NCBI RefSeq assembly: GCF_026725475.1 | Contig: NZ_CP109965.1 | Location: 3,038,001-3,102,000 of the forward strand | Source: Catenovulum adriaticum | Lineage (GTDB): Bacteria; Pseudomonadota; Gammaproteobacteria; Enterobacterales; Alteromonadaceae | Reading direction: 5' to 3' | DNA length: 64,000 nucleotides | Shown: piece after piece, positions 34,699 to 44,298 of the stretch | How the letters are laid out: each line of letters begins with the position of its first letter | How positions within the stretch are numbered: position 1 is the first letter of the stretch | Made by a program: the position numbers and the translations under genes | Notes under the pieces: model-generated | The model's database searches: none | What the model saw: only the letters and a program-made list of their open reading frames with translations | Told to the model about the DNA's origin: nothing

Positions 34699-37600
34699 AC
34701 ATATTAAAGATGATTTAGCATCGCTTAGCGTAAGGCGTCCTTTTTTAATTTTAGTGATTAATTTATTAATTGCTTTAGCTGGTATAGCAGCTTTAAATCA
34801 CGTTGAAATCAGAGAGCTACCCGATGTAGACCGACCTATAGTTTCTGTGCGAGGCGTACTGCCTGGTGCCACCCCAGAAACCATGGATGCGGAAGTAACA
34901 GGCATTGTTGAAGGCGCTGTGGCTAGAGTGTCTGGTATTAAAAATATTCGCTCTTCCAGTGAAGAAAATAATTTTAGAATTCATGCCGAATTTACCGCTG
35001 ATACCGATTTAATGACAGCCGCATCAGATGTTCGTGAAGCTATTAATCAAATTCAGCGAGACTTGCCTGATAATGTTGAGCAAATCAGTGTTGTTAAAGC
35101 TCAAGAAGATGCAAAGCCCATTATTAACATTGCCATCACTAGCCAAAATTTAAAACAAGAAGAGCTAACTCGCATTATTGAAAAAGACATAGTGCCAGAA
35201 ATTATTGGTATTAACGGGGTTGCCGATGTGCCTTTATTTGGTGACCGAATGCGTGTTTTGCATGTGGTGATTGATCCACTCAGGCTCGCCAGCTTTAGTT
35301 TAACCGTGAACGATTTAGCTAATGTTTTATATGATGCCCCGCTTGATGTCCCTACCGGAAGCTTTAGAGCTGAAGATCAAGAACTTTTAGTACGCGCTAA
35401 TGCCACTACAGTCACTGAAGAGCAAGTTAAAGATATTATTATTAAAGGCAATACCCGCATTGGAGATGTTGCACAAGTTTACTTTGGCCCAGAAGATGTA
35501 GAATCTTTAGTCTATTTAAATAAAAATCCAGTTATCGGTTTAGGGGTTATCAGGCAAGCTCATTCAAATACCATTGAAATATCACAACGAGTAAAAAAAA
35601 TTGTTGAGCGACTCAATAAAAAATATAAAAATATTCAGCTTACGATTACCGACGATAGCGCTATTTTTATTGAAAGCTCAGTGGCCGAAGTTTTATCCAG
35701 CTTAGCGATGACCATTGTTATTGTGGTTGGTGCTTTATGGCTATTTTTAGGTAGTTTACGCGCTACCTTAATTCCAAGCGCGGCAATTCCGCTAGCTTTA
35801 ATTGGCACATTAGCTGGCATTTGGCTAATGGGCTTTTCAATCAATATAACCACATTACTCGCTATTGTATTGGCGACCGGTTTAGTGGTTGATGACGCCA
35901 TAGTGGTACTTGAAAATATTCAGCGATTAAGTGTAAAAGGGTTAAAACCCCGAGCCGCAGCTGTTTTAGGGACTCGTCAGGTAATATTTGCAGTAATCGC
36001 AACTACAGCTGTGCTAGTGAGTGTGTTTGTTCCTATTGCATTAATTCCGGGTTCAGCTGGCCAAATGTTTCGCGAATTTGGTTTTGTTTTAGCGTGCGCT
36101 GTTATTATCTCTTCATTTGTAGCTTTATCTATTGTCCCCGCAATGGCCGCTCGCTTTCCGCTCGCTAAACCACAAAAAAATGCCAAACCAGGCTTATTAA
36201 CCAGAGTGGGGTTAAAGTTAGCCGGTGTTTACGCTAACTCAATTCACTTTGTATTAAATAAAGCAAAATGGTTTTTTGTATTAGCTTTAGGTTTAGCGCT
36301 GACGGCAGGCTGGGTTTACCCTAAACTAGCTAATGAACTATTACCCAGCGAAGATAGAGGGGTTTTATATATAGATGCAACAGGGCCAGACGGCGTAGGC
36401 TTAAACTATATTAGCCGCCAAGCAGAGCAAATAGAGGCAATTGCCGAACCGTATTTAGAGCAAGGCATTATTACCGATATAATGACTACGGTTGGTCGTT
36501 ATGATCCAAACCGCGCCCAAATAATGTTGCCCTTTGTTCCTTGGAACCAAAGAAGTATTACTCAGCAAGAGGTCATGGCTGAAATTAGTCAAAAAGTAAG
36601 AGAAATCCCCGGCGCCCGTATCCGAGTTGGGAGCCCTAATAGTTTAAATATTCGTGGTAACGTAGGCGGAATTGAAGTTGCTTTATTAGGTAATGATTAC
36701 CAGCATATTTATTCGGCTGCGCTTGCCATGACGGATGCAATTAACGAACAAAGCACAAATATCACCGCACCTGATATTTCATATCGGCCGACTCAACCCC
36801 AATTATCACTCGAAATTGACAGGCGCCGCGCTGCTGATTTAGGTATTTCACTTAACGAAATTGCTAATACTTTAAGAGCTGTGGTTGATGGATGGGACTT
36901 AGTAGATTTAAGCATCGCGGATGAGTCAATTCCTATCATGTTAGAATCATCATCCACTCGGGTTTCATCACCGCAAGATTTAGCAAATTTATATATTTCA
37001 AGTGCTTCAGGCCAACAATTGCCGCTTTCAAGCGTAGTAACAATGAAAGAAAACAGTGTCGCGGCTGAACTAGATAGACATGCACAAAGACGCGCAATTG
37101 AAATTAGTGCAGATATAACCGAAGGCTACCCACTAGCAGATGCAATGGCTGACATGCAAGCGATGGCGAATCAAGTATTGCCTGACGATGTGCAGATGAT
37201 CTTTTTAGGTGAAGCACAAACGCTAGACGAAACTTCAAACGAAGTAATCTTTACTTATGCAATTGCATTGTTAGTCGTATTTTTAGTTTTATGCGCGCAA
37301 TTTGAAGGGGTTGCCAGTGCAATAAATGTAATGACTGTGGTGCCATTTGGCTTAGCCGCTGCCGTGTATGCGCTTTGGTTAACCGATACCAGTGTTAATA
37401 TTTATTCTCAAATTGGCTTAGTCATGCTAATTGGTTTAATGGCTAAAAATGGTATTTTAATGGTTGAATTTGCCGATCAATTGCGTGACAAAGGACTCGG
37501 TATTCGAGAAGCGATTGAGCAAGCTGCGAACGTGCGTTTACGCCCTATCGCGCTTACCATGGTATCAACTATTTTAGGTGGCTTACCGCTTATTTTAAGT

Positions 37601-37789
37601 TCAGGTGCGGGGGCAGAAGCGCGCAGTGCTATTGGTTGGGTTATGTTTGGTGGTTTAGGTTTAGCGGCTTTATTTACGCTATATTTAACGCCAATAGTTT
37701 ATTTAGCAACTGCAAAGTTCCATAAACCCAGAGGACACGAGCAACAAGCTTTAGAATCTGAATTAAAAACGGTTGAACATATCCATTAG
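34691..37789 (+). CDS. RND multidrug efflux pump, inner-membrane subunit
   Basis: A 1032-residue RND transporter with twelve predicted helices and two large periplasmic loops. It has RRPFLILVINLLIALAG as helix 1, ATGLVVDDAIVVLENIQR in helix 4 (the Asp pair of the proton relay) and IGLVMLIGLMAKNGILMVEF in helix 10. These are typical of the hydrophobe/amphiphile class, nearest to VexF/MexF-like pumps, rather than heavy-metal pumps. It uses the proton gradient to push drugs or fatty compounds through the adaptor. A hairpin terminator follows at 37809. Confidence 0.92.
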   Translation: MSEHIKDDLASLSVRRPFLILVINLLIALAGIAALNHVEIRELPDVDRPIVSVRGVLPGATPETMDAEVTGIVEGAVARVSGIKNIRSSSEENNFRIHAEFTADTDLMTAASDVREAINQIQRDLPDNVEQISVVKAQEDAKPIINIAITSQNLKQEELTRIIEKDIVPEIIGINGVADVPLFGDRMRVLHVVIDPLRLASFSLTVNDLANVLYDAPLDVPTGSFRAEDQELLVRANATTVTEEQVKDIIIKGNTRIGDVAQVYFGPEDVESLVYLNKNPVIGLGVIRQAHSNTIEISQRVKKIVERLNKKYKNIQLTITDDSAIFIESSVAEVLSSLAMTIVIVVGALWLFLGSLRATLIPSAAIPLALIGTLAGIWLMGFSINITTLLAIVLATGLVVDDAIVVLENIQRLSVKGLKPRAAAVLGTRQVIFAVIATTAVLVSVFVPIALIPGSAGQMFREFGFVLACAVIISSFVALSIVPAMAARFPLAKPQKNAKPGLLTRVGLKLAGVYANSIHFVLNKAKWFFVLALGLALTAGWVYPKLANELLPSEDRGVLYIDATGPDGVGLNYISRQAEQIEAIAEPYLEQGIITDIMTTVGRYDPNRAQIMLPFVPWNQRSITQQEVMAEISQKVREIPGARIRVGSPNSLNIRGNVGGIEVALLGNDYQHIYSAALAMTDAINEQSTNITAPDISYRPTQPQLSLEIDRRRAADLGISLNEIANTLRAVVDGWDLVDLSIADESIPIMLESSSTRVSSPQDLANLYISSASGQQLPLSSVVTMKENSVAAELDRHAQRRAIEISADITEGYPLADAMADMQAMANQVLPDDVQMIFLGEAQTLDETSNEVIFTYAIALLVVFLVLCAQFEGVASAINVMTVVPFGLAAAVYALWLTDTSVNIYSQIGLVMLIGLMAKNGILMVEFADQLRDKGLGIREAIEQAANVRLRPIALTMVSTILGGLPLILSSGAGAEARSAIGWVMFGGLGLAALFTLYLTPIVYLATAKFHKPRGHEQQALESELKTVEHIH

Positions 37790-37808
37790 CGTCATTATAT
37801 TAACTTAC

Positions 37809-37843
37809 CGCCATATGCATAAAAATAATGGCGTTTGTGTTTT
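37809..37843 (+). terminator. Rho-independent terminator after the RND operon
   Basis: CGCCAT (37809-37814) pairs with ATGGCG (37828-37833) and is followed by TTTGTGTTTT. It lies 19 bp past the pump's stop codon. The stem is short, so strength is moderate. Confidence 0.6.
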
Positions 37844-38037
37844 ATGTTTAAATTTTGTTACGGTTAATTACTTCAAATTAACCGTACAATATAAAGTTTT
37901 TAAATTATATAATTTACCTTTATTGTTAATATAAAAGCTTTCAACTTATTTCTTGATGTGAATTAAATATTCGCAAGCCAAATTGACCTATACTAACCTT
38001 GTTTTTAGGATCAATTTTAGTGGCTCAGGAGTTCAGG

Positions 38038-39231
38038 TTGAACAATAACAATTATCTCATCATCAATTCGGGTAGTTCGTCAGTTAAATTTTCTTTATAT
38101 GTTGCAGATCACGTTGAAGCAACCTTAACAGGTATCGCTGAGCGATTATCAACCGAACAAACAAAAATGAGTTGGACGTTTGAAAATAACAAACGTGAAC
38201 TCGAATTAGCTGGCGCCGATCATCGCGAAGTACTACACAATTTATTCAACATTTTATCTAAACTTAATTTGTTTAAATCCCTTACAGCAATCGGTCACAG
38301 AATAGTTCATGGCGGTGAATACTTTAAATCTTCTGCGCTTATTACCCCAAATGTATTAACTAAAATTGAAGCTTGCAGCGCTTTAGCGCCTTTGCATAAC
38401 CCTGCAGCAGTAACAGGTATTCAAGCTGTTTTAGAGCAATTACCCGATATCCCTCAAGTCGCCGTTTTTGATACGGCTTTTCATCAAACCATGCCTGAGC
38501 ATGCTTTTTTATATGGTTTACCTTATGAATTATATGAATCTCAAGGTATTCGAAAATATGGATTTCATGGTACCAGCCACCAATACGTGGCAAATCAAGC
38601 AATCACTAAATTAGGCTTAGATAAAAACAACAGTGGTTTAATCACTGCCCATTTAGGTAACGGTTGTAGTATTTGCGCTGTTCAAAATGGAGCATCGATT
38701 GATACCAGCATGGGCTTTACACCACTAGAAGGTGTGATGATGGGTACTCGTAGTGGTGATATTGATCCCAGCATACATCAATTTTTAGCTAATAAACTAA
38801 ACCTGCCTTTAGCAGAAATAACAAACATACTAAATAAACGCAGTGGTTTATTAGGGTTATCCGGCTCAAGTAACGATATGCGAACTTTATCGGCAAAAGC
38901 GAATGAAGGTGATAAACAAGCCGCCTTAGCGATTGAGGTATTTGCTTATCGTTTAGCAAAAAGTATTGCTGGTATGGTTGCCGGGCTGTCTCGCCTCGAT
39001 GCATTAGTTTTCACAGGCGGCATTGGCGAAAACTCTTTTTTAGTACGCGCTAAAGTATTATCTCATTTAACCGTGCTAGGGTTTGAATTAGATCCAGAAT
39101 TAAACAACCAAGGAGGCGACAACCTTGGTTTAATTACTAAAGCAAATTCTCGTCGAGCCACCATTATCCATACTCAAGAAGAATGGGTCATTGCGCAAGA
39201 TACCATTCGTTTAACTCAAACCGAAGCTTAA
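38038..39231 (+). CDS. ackA: Acetate kinase
   Basis: A protein of about 398 residues (E. coli 400) with LIINSGSSSVKFSLY, GHRIVHGG, YGFHGTSHQYV, TAHLGNGCSICA and the VFTGGIGENS motif. It makes acetyl phosphate from acetate and ATP, or ATP in overflow metabolism. The frame is open from TTG 37999, but TTG 38038 has AGGAG six bases before it and starts the normal N-terminus, so it is chosen; GTG 38020 is a weaker option. No ATG fits. It is followed 12 bp later by pta. A TATACT box lies at 37989 without a clear -35. Confidence 0.95.
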   Translation: MNNNNYLIINSGSSSVKFSLYVADHVEATLTGIAERLSTEQTKMSWTFENNKRELELAGADHREVLHNLFNILSKLNLFKSLTAIGHRIVHGGEYFKSSALITPNVLTKIEACSALAPLHNPAAVTGIQAVLEQLPDIPQVAVFDTAFHQTMPEHAFLYGLPYELYESQGIRKYGFHGTSHQYVANQAITKLGLDKNNSGLITAHLGNGCSICAVQNGASIDTSMGFTPLEGVMMGTRSGDIDPSIHQFLANKLNLPLAEITNILNKRSGLLGLSGSSNDMRTLSAKANEGDKQAALAIEVFAYRLAKSIAGMVAGLSRLDALVFTGGIGENSFLVRAKVLSHLTVLGFELDPELNNQGGDNLGLITKANSRRATIIHTQEEWVIAQDTIRLTQTEA

Positions 39232-39243
39232 GAGGAATCTATT

Positions 39244-41373
39244 TTGAATCACAGTTTATTTTTAACCCCAACTGGCTATGGTGCAGGTTTAACCTCGGTT
39301 TGTTTAGGTTTAGTTCGCTCACTTGATCAATTAGGGGTTCGTGTTGCTTTTTGTAAACCTATTGCTCAGCATGGTGGTTTAGCTCAGCAAATTGACCCTT
39401 CGTTATTGTTTGTAAATGCGATGCAAGGCTTAACACCACCCGACCCGATTCCACTTGAAAAAGCCCAGCGCATGTTAGCGAATGGCGATATAGAACAGCT
39501 AATGGAAGAAGTCGTCACTATTTGTGAAGAAAGCGCCAAAGATGCTGATTTATTAATTATTGAAGGCTTAGTACCGCAAAAAAACTTGCCTTTTATTGTG
39601 CGCATTAATACCCAAATCGCTAATACCCTCGACAGTGATGTGATTTTAGTCGCTGCTAAAAACGAGCTTTCAGAATTAGAACTTAACCAACAAATTAGTT
39701 TATCGTCTAATTTTTATGGCGGTACTCGCAGCAAAAAAGTATTAGGCTGTATTTTAAATAAAGTCGGCGCGCCAGCAGGACGAATTCAGGCATTAATGGC
39801 CTTAGACGATGGCGAAGTTTCACCGATTGAGCCCGTTAAAGATCTATCACAATTAGCGGTATTTAAACCTAAAGAATTTAGGTGTTTGGGCCAAGTTAGA
39901 TACAATCCTCAGTTACTGGCCCCCAGAACGATTGATATTCATCAACATTTAGATTGCCAAATATTAAACCCAAATGCAGATTTAAACCGCCGAGTGTTAG
40001 GGGTAAGCATTTGCGCACGTAAATTAACAAATATGTTGCACACCTTAAAAGCCGGCACTTTGGTTGTGACCCCTGGCGATAGAGACGACATTTTATTAAC
40101 TGCTTGTATGGCCGTATTAAATGGTGTGCCGTTAGCAGGTATTTTATTAACCGGCGGTTATATGCCAGACAAAGCGTTAATGAATTTATGCCAAGCAGCA
40201 TTTGATACCGGCGTGGCTATTATGCTGGTTAACAGTAATACTTATCGCACCGCACAATATTTAGATGAGCTAAACAGTGACGTACCTGCCGATGATAATA
40301 TTCGCATGGAGCAAGTGATGAATGCGGTCGCAGAATCATTAGACGTTAATTGGTTTGCCGAGCACATTAAAGTAAAACGAACGCCAAGACTATCACCCGC
40401 CGCTTTTCGCCATCATTTAGTGCAGTCTGCTCGCTCACAACCTAAAACCATTGTTTTACCGGAAGGTGAAGAACCCAGAACGATTCATGCCGCCGTAATT
40501 TGTGCACAAAAGCAAATTGCCAACTGTATTTTATTAGGCGATCCAGAAGTCATTAAACGCAGCGCTGAAAGCCTATCAATTGAGCTGCCAGATAGGGTTA
40601 AAATAGTTTCACCCCAATCTATTTTAAATGACTATGTTGAGCCAATAATGGAAATGCGAAAGCATAAAGGCATAACCGAAGATACCGCACGTGAATTATT
40701 AGAAGACACAGTGGTATTAGGCACCATGATGCTGGCATTAAACAAAGTAGATGGCTTGGTATCTGGCGCGGTCAATACCACAGCGAATACGATTAGACCC
40801 GCCCTCCAGTTAATAAAAACAGCACCCGAAAGCAAACTGGTTTCATCTGTGTTTTTTATGTGTTTACCTGAACAAGTTTTAGTATACGGTGACTGTGCCG
40901 TTAACCCTGATCCTAGTGCCGAGGCGTTAGCAGATATAGCGATTCAATCAGGCGATTCAGCTAAAGCTTTTGGGATCACCCCCAAAATTGCGATGATTAG
41001 TTATAGCACGGGTGAAAGTGGTATTGGCAGTGATGTGGATAAAGTGAGAGAAGCCACCAAAATTGCACAACAAAAACGTCCGGATTTATTAATTGACGGC
41101 CCATTGCAATACGATGCAGCCTCTGTTGCCAGCGTTGCCGCTAAAAAAGCACCTGACAGCCCAGTAGCCGGACAAGCAACCGTATTTGTATTTCCAGATT
41201 TAAATACCGGCAACACCACCTATAAAGCCGTTCAGAGATCGGCAAATGTAGTTAGCATAGGCCCTATGCTACAAGGCTTGCGCAAACCAGTTAATGATTT
41301 AAGCCGAGGCGCATTGGTAGAAGATATTGTATATACCATCGCCCTAACCGCTATTCAGGCACAAAATAGTTAA
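39244..41373 (+). CDS. pta: Phosphate acetyltransferase
   Basis: A 709-residue long-form Pta (E. coli 714). The N-terminal P-loop-like domain begins FLTPTGYGAGLTSVCLGLV, a DRTGG-type middle domain lies around 220-340, and the catalytic PTA_PTB domain starts near 395 with KTIVLPEGEEPRTIHAAV and contains DGLVSGAVNTTANTIRPALQ. It converts acetyl-CoA to acetyl phosphate. It starts at TTG, with AGAGGA seven bases upstream, and forms an operon with ackA. No terminator hairpin was recognised after it. Confidence 0.95.
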   Translation: MNHSLFLTPTGYGAGLTSVCLGLVRSLDQLGVRVAFCKPIAQHGGLAQQIDPSLLFVNAMQGLTPPDPIPLEKAQRMLANGDIEQLMEEVVTICEESAKDADLLIIEGLVPQKNLPFIVRINTQIANTLDSDVILVAAKNELSELELNQQISLSSNFYGGTRSKKVLGCILNKVGAPAGRIQALMALDDGEVSPIEPVKDLSQLAVFKPKEFRCLGQVRYNPQLLAPRTIDIHQHLDCQILNPNADLNRRVLGVSICARKLTNMLHTLKAGTLVVTPGDRDDILLTACMAVLNGVPLAGILLTGGYMPDKALMNLCQAAFDTGVAIMLVNSNTYRTAQYLDELNSDVPADDNIRMEQVMNAVAESLDVNWFAEHIKVKRTPRLSPAAFRHHLVQSARSQPKTIVLPEGEEPRTIHAAVICAQKQIANCILLGDPEVIKRSAESLSIELPDRVKIVSPQSILNDYVEPIMEMRKHKGITEDTARELLEDTVVLGTMMLALNKVDGLVSGAVNTTANTIRPALQLIKTAPESKLVSSVFFMCLPEQVLVYGDCAVNPDPSAEALADIAIQSGDSAKAFGITPKIAMISYSTGESGIGSDVDKVREATKIAQQKRPDLLIDGPLQYDAASVASVAAKKAPDSPVAGQATVFVFPDLNTGNTTYKAVQRSANVVSIGPMLQGLRKPVNDLSRGALVEDIVYTIALTAIQAQNS

Positions 41374-41451
41374 AACACAACTCAAGCCCTTTGATTGGAT
41401 TTTGATGATCAAATTGAAGCAAGCTTGGTGCTTACATTGACCTTTGTGTAG

Positions 41452-41470
41452 GCGCGAAGCTTGCTCGCGC
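41452..41470. repeat. REP-like GC-rich palindrome
   Basis: GCGCGA-AGCTTGC-TCGCGC is a GC-rich hairpin that stands out from the AT-rich flanks. Together with the preceding TGTAGG it resembles REP elements known from pseudomonads. Only one copy is seen in the window, so its repetitive nature is unproven. Confidence 0.4.
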
Positions 41471-41611
41471 GCTAAATTCTACAGCTAGCCTTCATTAAAA
41501 ATGGGAGGGTTACTGCATGATAAGACTGAGTGTCGAATAGCAAGTATCAAGGCCTCAGATTGTTACCTTTGAAGTAACTTTGTAGATCTCTTGCTTCTAG
41601 GCAACGAGTTC

Positions 41612-42925
41612 TTACCATCTCTGAGGTAAATACTGGGTGAAATACAAGGGCATCACGATATTGGTTTGTTCTAACGCTGATGAGCCTTGTGTGCCAGTTA
41701 GCTTAAAGGTTTTACTGGGTGCACATTTTTCAACGTAGGATGCCAATGATTTAGCTCTTGTACGTTTACCACTTTTGACTTCAACAGGGACGATATCGCC
41801 TTCATCGGTTGCCAAAATAAATTCGATTTCGGCGCGGGCGTCATTCCATGAATAACTTGGGTCAACGCCAATAGCAGTGAGCTCTTGTTGTACAAAGTTT
41901 TCAGCCACATAGCCTTTGTACTCATAGTTTTGTTGCTTAATCTCTTTATAACTACTGCCCAGCATATGATTGAGCAGGCCCACATCAAACAGAAACAGTT
42001 TAACCATATTTTCTTTTTTATAGGCCGCCAGCGGAGATTTCGGCAACCCTTCAACAGGGTAGTTTGGCAAAGCTAAGCGGCAGCAGTTGAGCCAATGGAT
42101 CGCGGTTTCAAAATCGCCATAGCGAGATTTACGCCCATACACGTGCTTAAATTTAAAGCGTTTAACGGACTCATCGCTCACAAGTGATAGCTGCGCTGGA
42201 ATGCTATTAAATACCGATTCAATCAGTGTGGCATCGACCTTGCCCGCGTACTTGCCAAAATCGCGGCGGTAACCGTCAACTAAATCGGCATGAATTTTTG
42301 TGACTTTTTCCACCCGATCTAAAATGCTTGAATCTTTAAACTGATACCAAGCAGAAACGGCTTCCGGCATACCACCGGTAAAAAAGTAGTCTGTTAGTTT
42401 ATCCATCAATTTAGTGTGCACCGCCAGTGTGCTTGCTTGACTATCAAATGCTTTGATCAGTGCTTGCTCGTTGGATGCGTAAATAAATTCTTGGAAGGTC
42501 AGTGGTCGTAAATTGTATTGTTCTACCTTGCCTACAGGGAAGGTGTTGAGCAAGCCAATGTTCGAGCCGCTAGCAGCGACAAAATAGGACGGTGCTTTTT
42601 CGGAAAAATACTTAAGTGAAGTAACGGCACGTTCACATTCGCCAATTTCATCTAGTATCAGCAGGTCGGTTTCTGGGTTGAACGCCTGATTGGTTAACAA
42701 CTCAATGTTCATTATTAGCTCGTCAGGTGACAGTGAACCATCGAACGCCTCTTTGTAGGCAGGATTTTCAAGGAAGTCGATACGAAGGATGTTGGCAAAG
42801 GTGCTCCCAAACAACTCTTGCAGCAGATAGGTTTTACCTGTTTGTCTTGCGCCATCAATCAATAATGGCTTTCGCACAGGATGGTTTTTCCATGCTATTA
42901 AGGCGTTGAGTAAGTTACGCTGCAT
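41612..42925 (-). CDS. AAA_14/DUF4143 family ATPase
   Basis: A 437-residue protein with Walker A GARQTGKT (25-32) and Walker B LLILDEIGE (about 89-97), followed by a sensor-like SYFVAASGSNIGLL and LRPLTFQEFI. The C-terminal part (about 200 onward) is the DUF4143 domain, ending in a nuclease-like fold with DARAEIEFILA and VPVEVKSGKRTRAKSL. That EVKSGK pattern resembles the restriction-endonuclease-type core. The role is unknown; such genes are scattered and often mobile. It is divergent from a HipA-like gene, with palindromes in the gap between them. Confidence 0.85.
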   Translation of the reverse strand: MQRNLLNALIAWKNHPVRKPLLIDGARQTGKTYLLQELFGSTFANILRIDFLENPAYKEAFDGSLSPDELIMNIELLTNQAFNPETDLLILDEIGECERAVTSLKYFSEKAPSYFVAASGSNIGLLNTFPVGKVEQYNLRPLTFQEFIYASNEQALIKAFDSQASTLAVHTKLMDKLTDYFFTGGMPEAVSAWYQFKDSSILDRVEKVTKIHADLVDGYRRDFGKYAGKVDATLIESVFNSIPAQLSLVSDESVKRFKFKHVYGRKSRYGDFETAIHWLNCCRLALPNYPVEGLPKSPLAAYKKENMVKLFLFDVGLLNHMLGSSYKEIKQQNYEYKGYVAENFVQQELTAIGVDPSYSWNDARAEIEFILATDEGDIVPVEVKSGKRTRAKSLASYVEKCAPSKTFKLTGTQGSSALEQTNIVMPLYFTQYLPQRW

Positions 42926-42976
42926 TATTATTTCCCGCCATTTAGATTGTTAACAGCCTATATTATAACTCAGCCT

Positions 42977-43032
42977 ACACTTTTATGCGCATAAAAGTGT
43001 GTTATTTTACATTTTTACGCGCATAAAAGTGA
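42977..43032. promoter_or_regulatory. Pair of operator-like palindromes between the ATPase and HipA-like genes
   Basis: A perfect 24-bp palindrome at 42977-43000 (half-site ACACTTTTATGC) is followed at 43009-43032 by a degenerate copy differing at a few left-arm positions. The copies start 32 bp apart, about three helical turns, so both could be bound on one DNA face. HipBA-type systems use paired operators of this kind. No HipB-like gene is present in the window. Confidence 0.6.
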
Positions 43033-43125
43033 AACTTAGTTCTGATTGAGTATAAAGCAGCTCCCTCAATGGCTCTCTTTCTTCTTTGCCCTACCAGTTT
43101 GTTGGGTACGCTTTGCTAATTTGAT

Positions 43126-44298
43126 ATGGCCTACTGCTATACGAATGTGACGCACTTATTTTTTAGCAACTGGATGTTTTGCGGTGAACTGCCAGTCAAC
43201 ATAAGTATTTGGCGAGGTTCAAAGTCTAAAGTGGACAATACCGCTAGAGTACAGGTTGTGCACTTACTGTGCATGGGGATTGTTATCGTCCTAAACGGAA
43301 AATATTCTGCCACAACAAGCGCTGACATTGATTTAGCAACTTTAGGCTTAGAAGCGCAAACGCTGTTCGATGCTTCAATGTCAGATTATATGGGTGATAA
43401 TCACGATGAGTTAGATGGGCATACTCAACAGGTGTTGGCCGCATTAGTCGCCGGTGGTAGTTCGGGTGGAGCAAGACCAAAGGCGCAGATTTATATGCCT
43501 GCTGGGGAAACTCAGCATTGTCGAATCTTTGCTCAGCCAGGGGATGAAGCATGGTTAGTTAAGTTTACGTCGAAGAACTTGGCACTAGGTCATGAAGAAG
43601 GTTTATGTGAAGCCGTGTATCTACAAATGGCTGAGCAAGCAAAATGCCAACCGCCAATTTGGCAGCTCATTGAAGCACCACCAAGGAGTGGTGCGCCTGC
43701 CTGGTTAGCGCTCAAACGATTTGATTATTTACCCAAAGAACAAGGATTACGGGCAGATAAAGCCGATAGCGAACATCATACAGGGCGTTTACATATGCAT
43801 AGTGCCTGTGGCTTATTAGATGCCGACTTTCGTACTCCTAGTTTAGACTATAGTGACCTTATTAAAGCCAGTCGTCAGTTGTGTAAGTCTCCTGCGGCAG
43901 GGCAACTTCAGTTTCGCCGTGCTATTTTTAATTTATTTGCAGCTAACCAAGATGATCACAGTAAAAACTGGGCGTTTTTGCAAGCGGACGATGGCCAGTG
44001 GCAGCCCGCGCCCTTTTACGATGTCACATTTAGCCCCCATCCCTTTAATGAGCATGCAACAGCATATGCAGGGTATGGAAAAGCGCCGCCACTCAAAGTA
44101 ATGCAAAAGCTGGCAGCAAGTGCTGGCTATGGGAGTTGGCATGATGCAAGACTAGTCATTGATGAAGTGACAGAAGCAATCTGTCAATTTACTTATTTTG
44201 CACAGCAGCAAGGGATCAGTAAAACAACAGTAGCTGCGATTACTAAAACACTGGATCAGCGTAAAAAAGAAAATGCCGCGCTTTTTCTACAACAATAA
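43126..44298 (+). CDS. HipA-family kinase, apparently N-terminally truncated
   Basis: A 390-residue frame. From about residue 65 it follows the HipA/YjjJ-type kinase pattern: DLATLGLEAQTLFD, the glycine-rich loop AGGSSGGARPKA (near 110), EAWLVKFTS (ATP-site lysine), HMHSACGLLDADFRTPSLDY, catalytic NQDDHSKNWAFL (Asp276, Asp277, Asn281) and PFYDVTFSP (metal Asp). Full-length relatives begin with a further subdomain of about 100 residues. Here the first 60 residues do not match it, and the start codon has no good ribosome binding site. HipA phosphorylates glutamyl-tRNA synthetase or other targets to cause dormancy. No HipB is adjacent. It may be a decayed toxin or a short variant with an intact kinase core. 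Confidence 0.7.
   Translation: MAYCYTNVTHLFFSNWMFCGELPVNISIWRGSKSKVDNTARVQVVHLLCMGIVIVLNGKYSATTSADIDLATLGLEAQTLFDASMSDYMGDNHDELDGHTQQVLAALVAGGSSGGARPKAQIYMPAGETQHCRIFAQPGDEAWLVKFTSKNLALGHEEGLCEAVYLQMAEQAKCQPPIWQLIEAPPRSGAPAWLALKRFDYLPKEQGLRADKADSEHHTGRLHMHSACGLLDADFRTPSLDYSDLIKASRQLCKSPAAGQLQFRRAIFNLFAANQDDHSKNWAFLQADDGQWQPAPFYDVTFSPHPFNEHATAYAGYGKAPPLKVMQKLAASAGYGSWHDARLVIDEVTEAICQFTYFAQQQGISKTTVAAITKTLDQRKKENAALFLQQ

Noticed and set aside
38360..39004. Minus-strand frames opposite ackA
   Set aside because: They are shadows of a conserved enzyme; their translations show no family pattern.
42727..42909. Plus-strand 60-codon frame opposite the ATPase start, as a possible small antitoxin
   Set aside because: It is antisense to the Walker A region, has no ribosome binding site and no known small-protein features.
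43058..43125. hipB gene upstream of the HipA-like frame
   Set aside because: The frame starting near 43069 stops after 16 codons and shows no helix-turn-helix.
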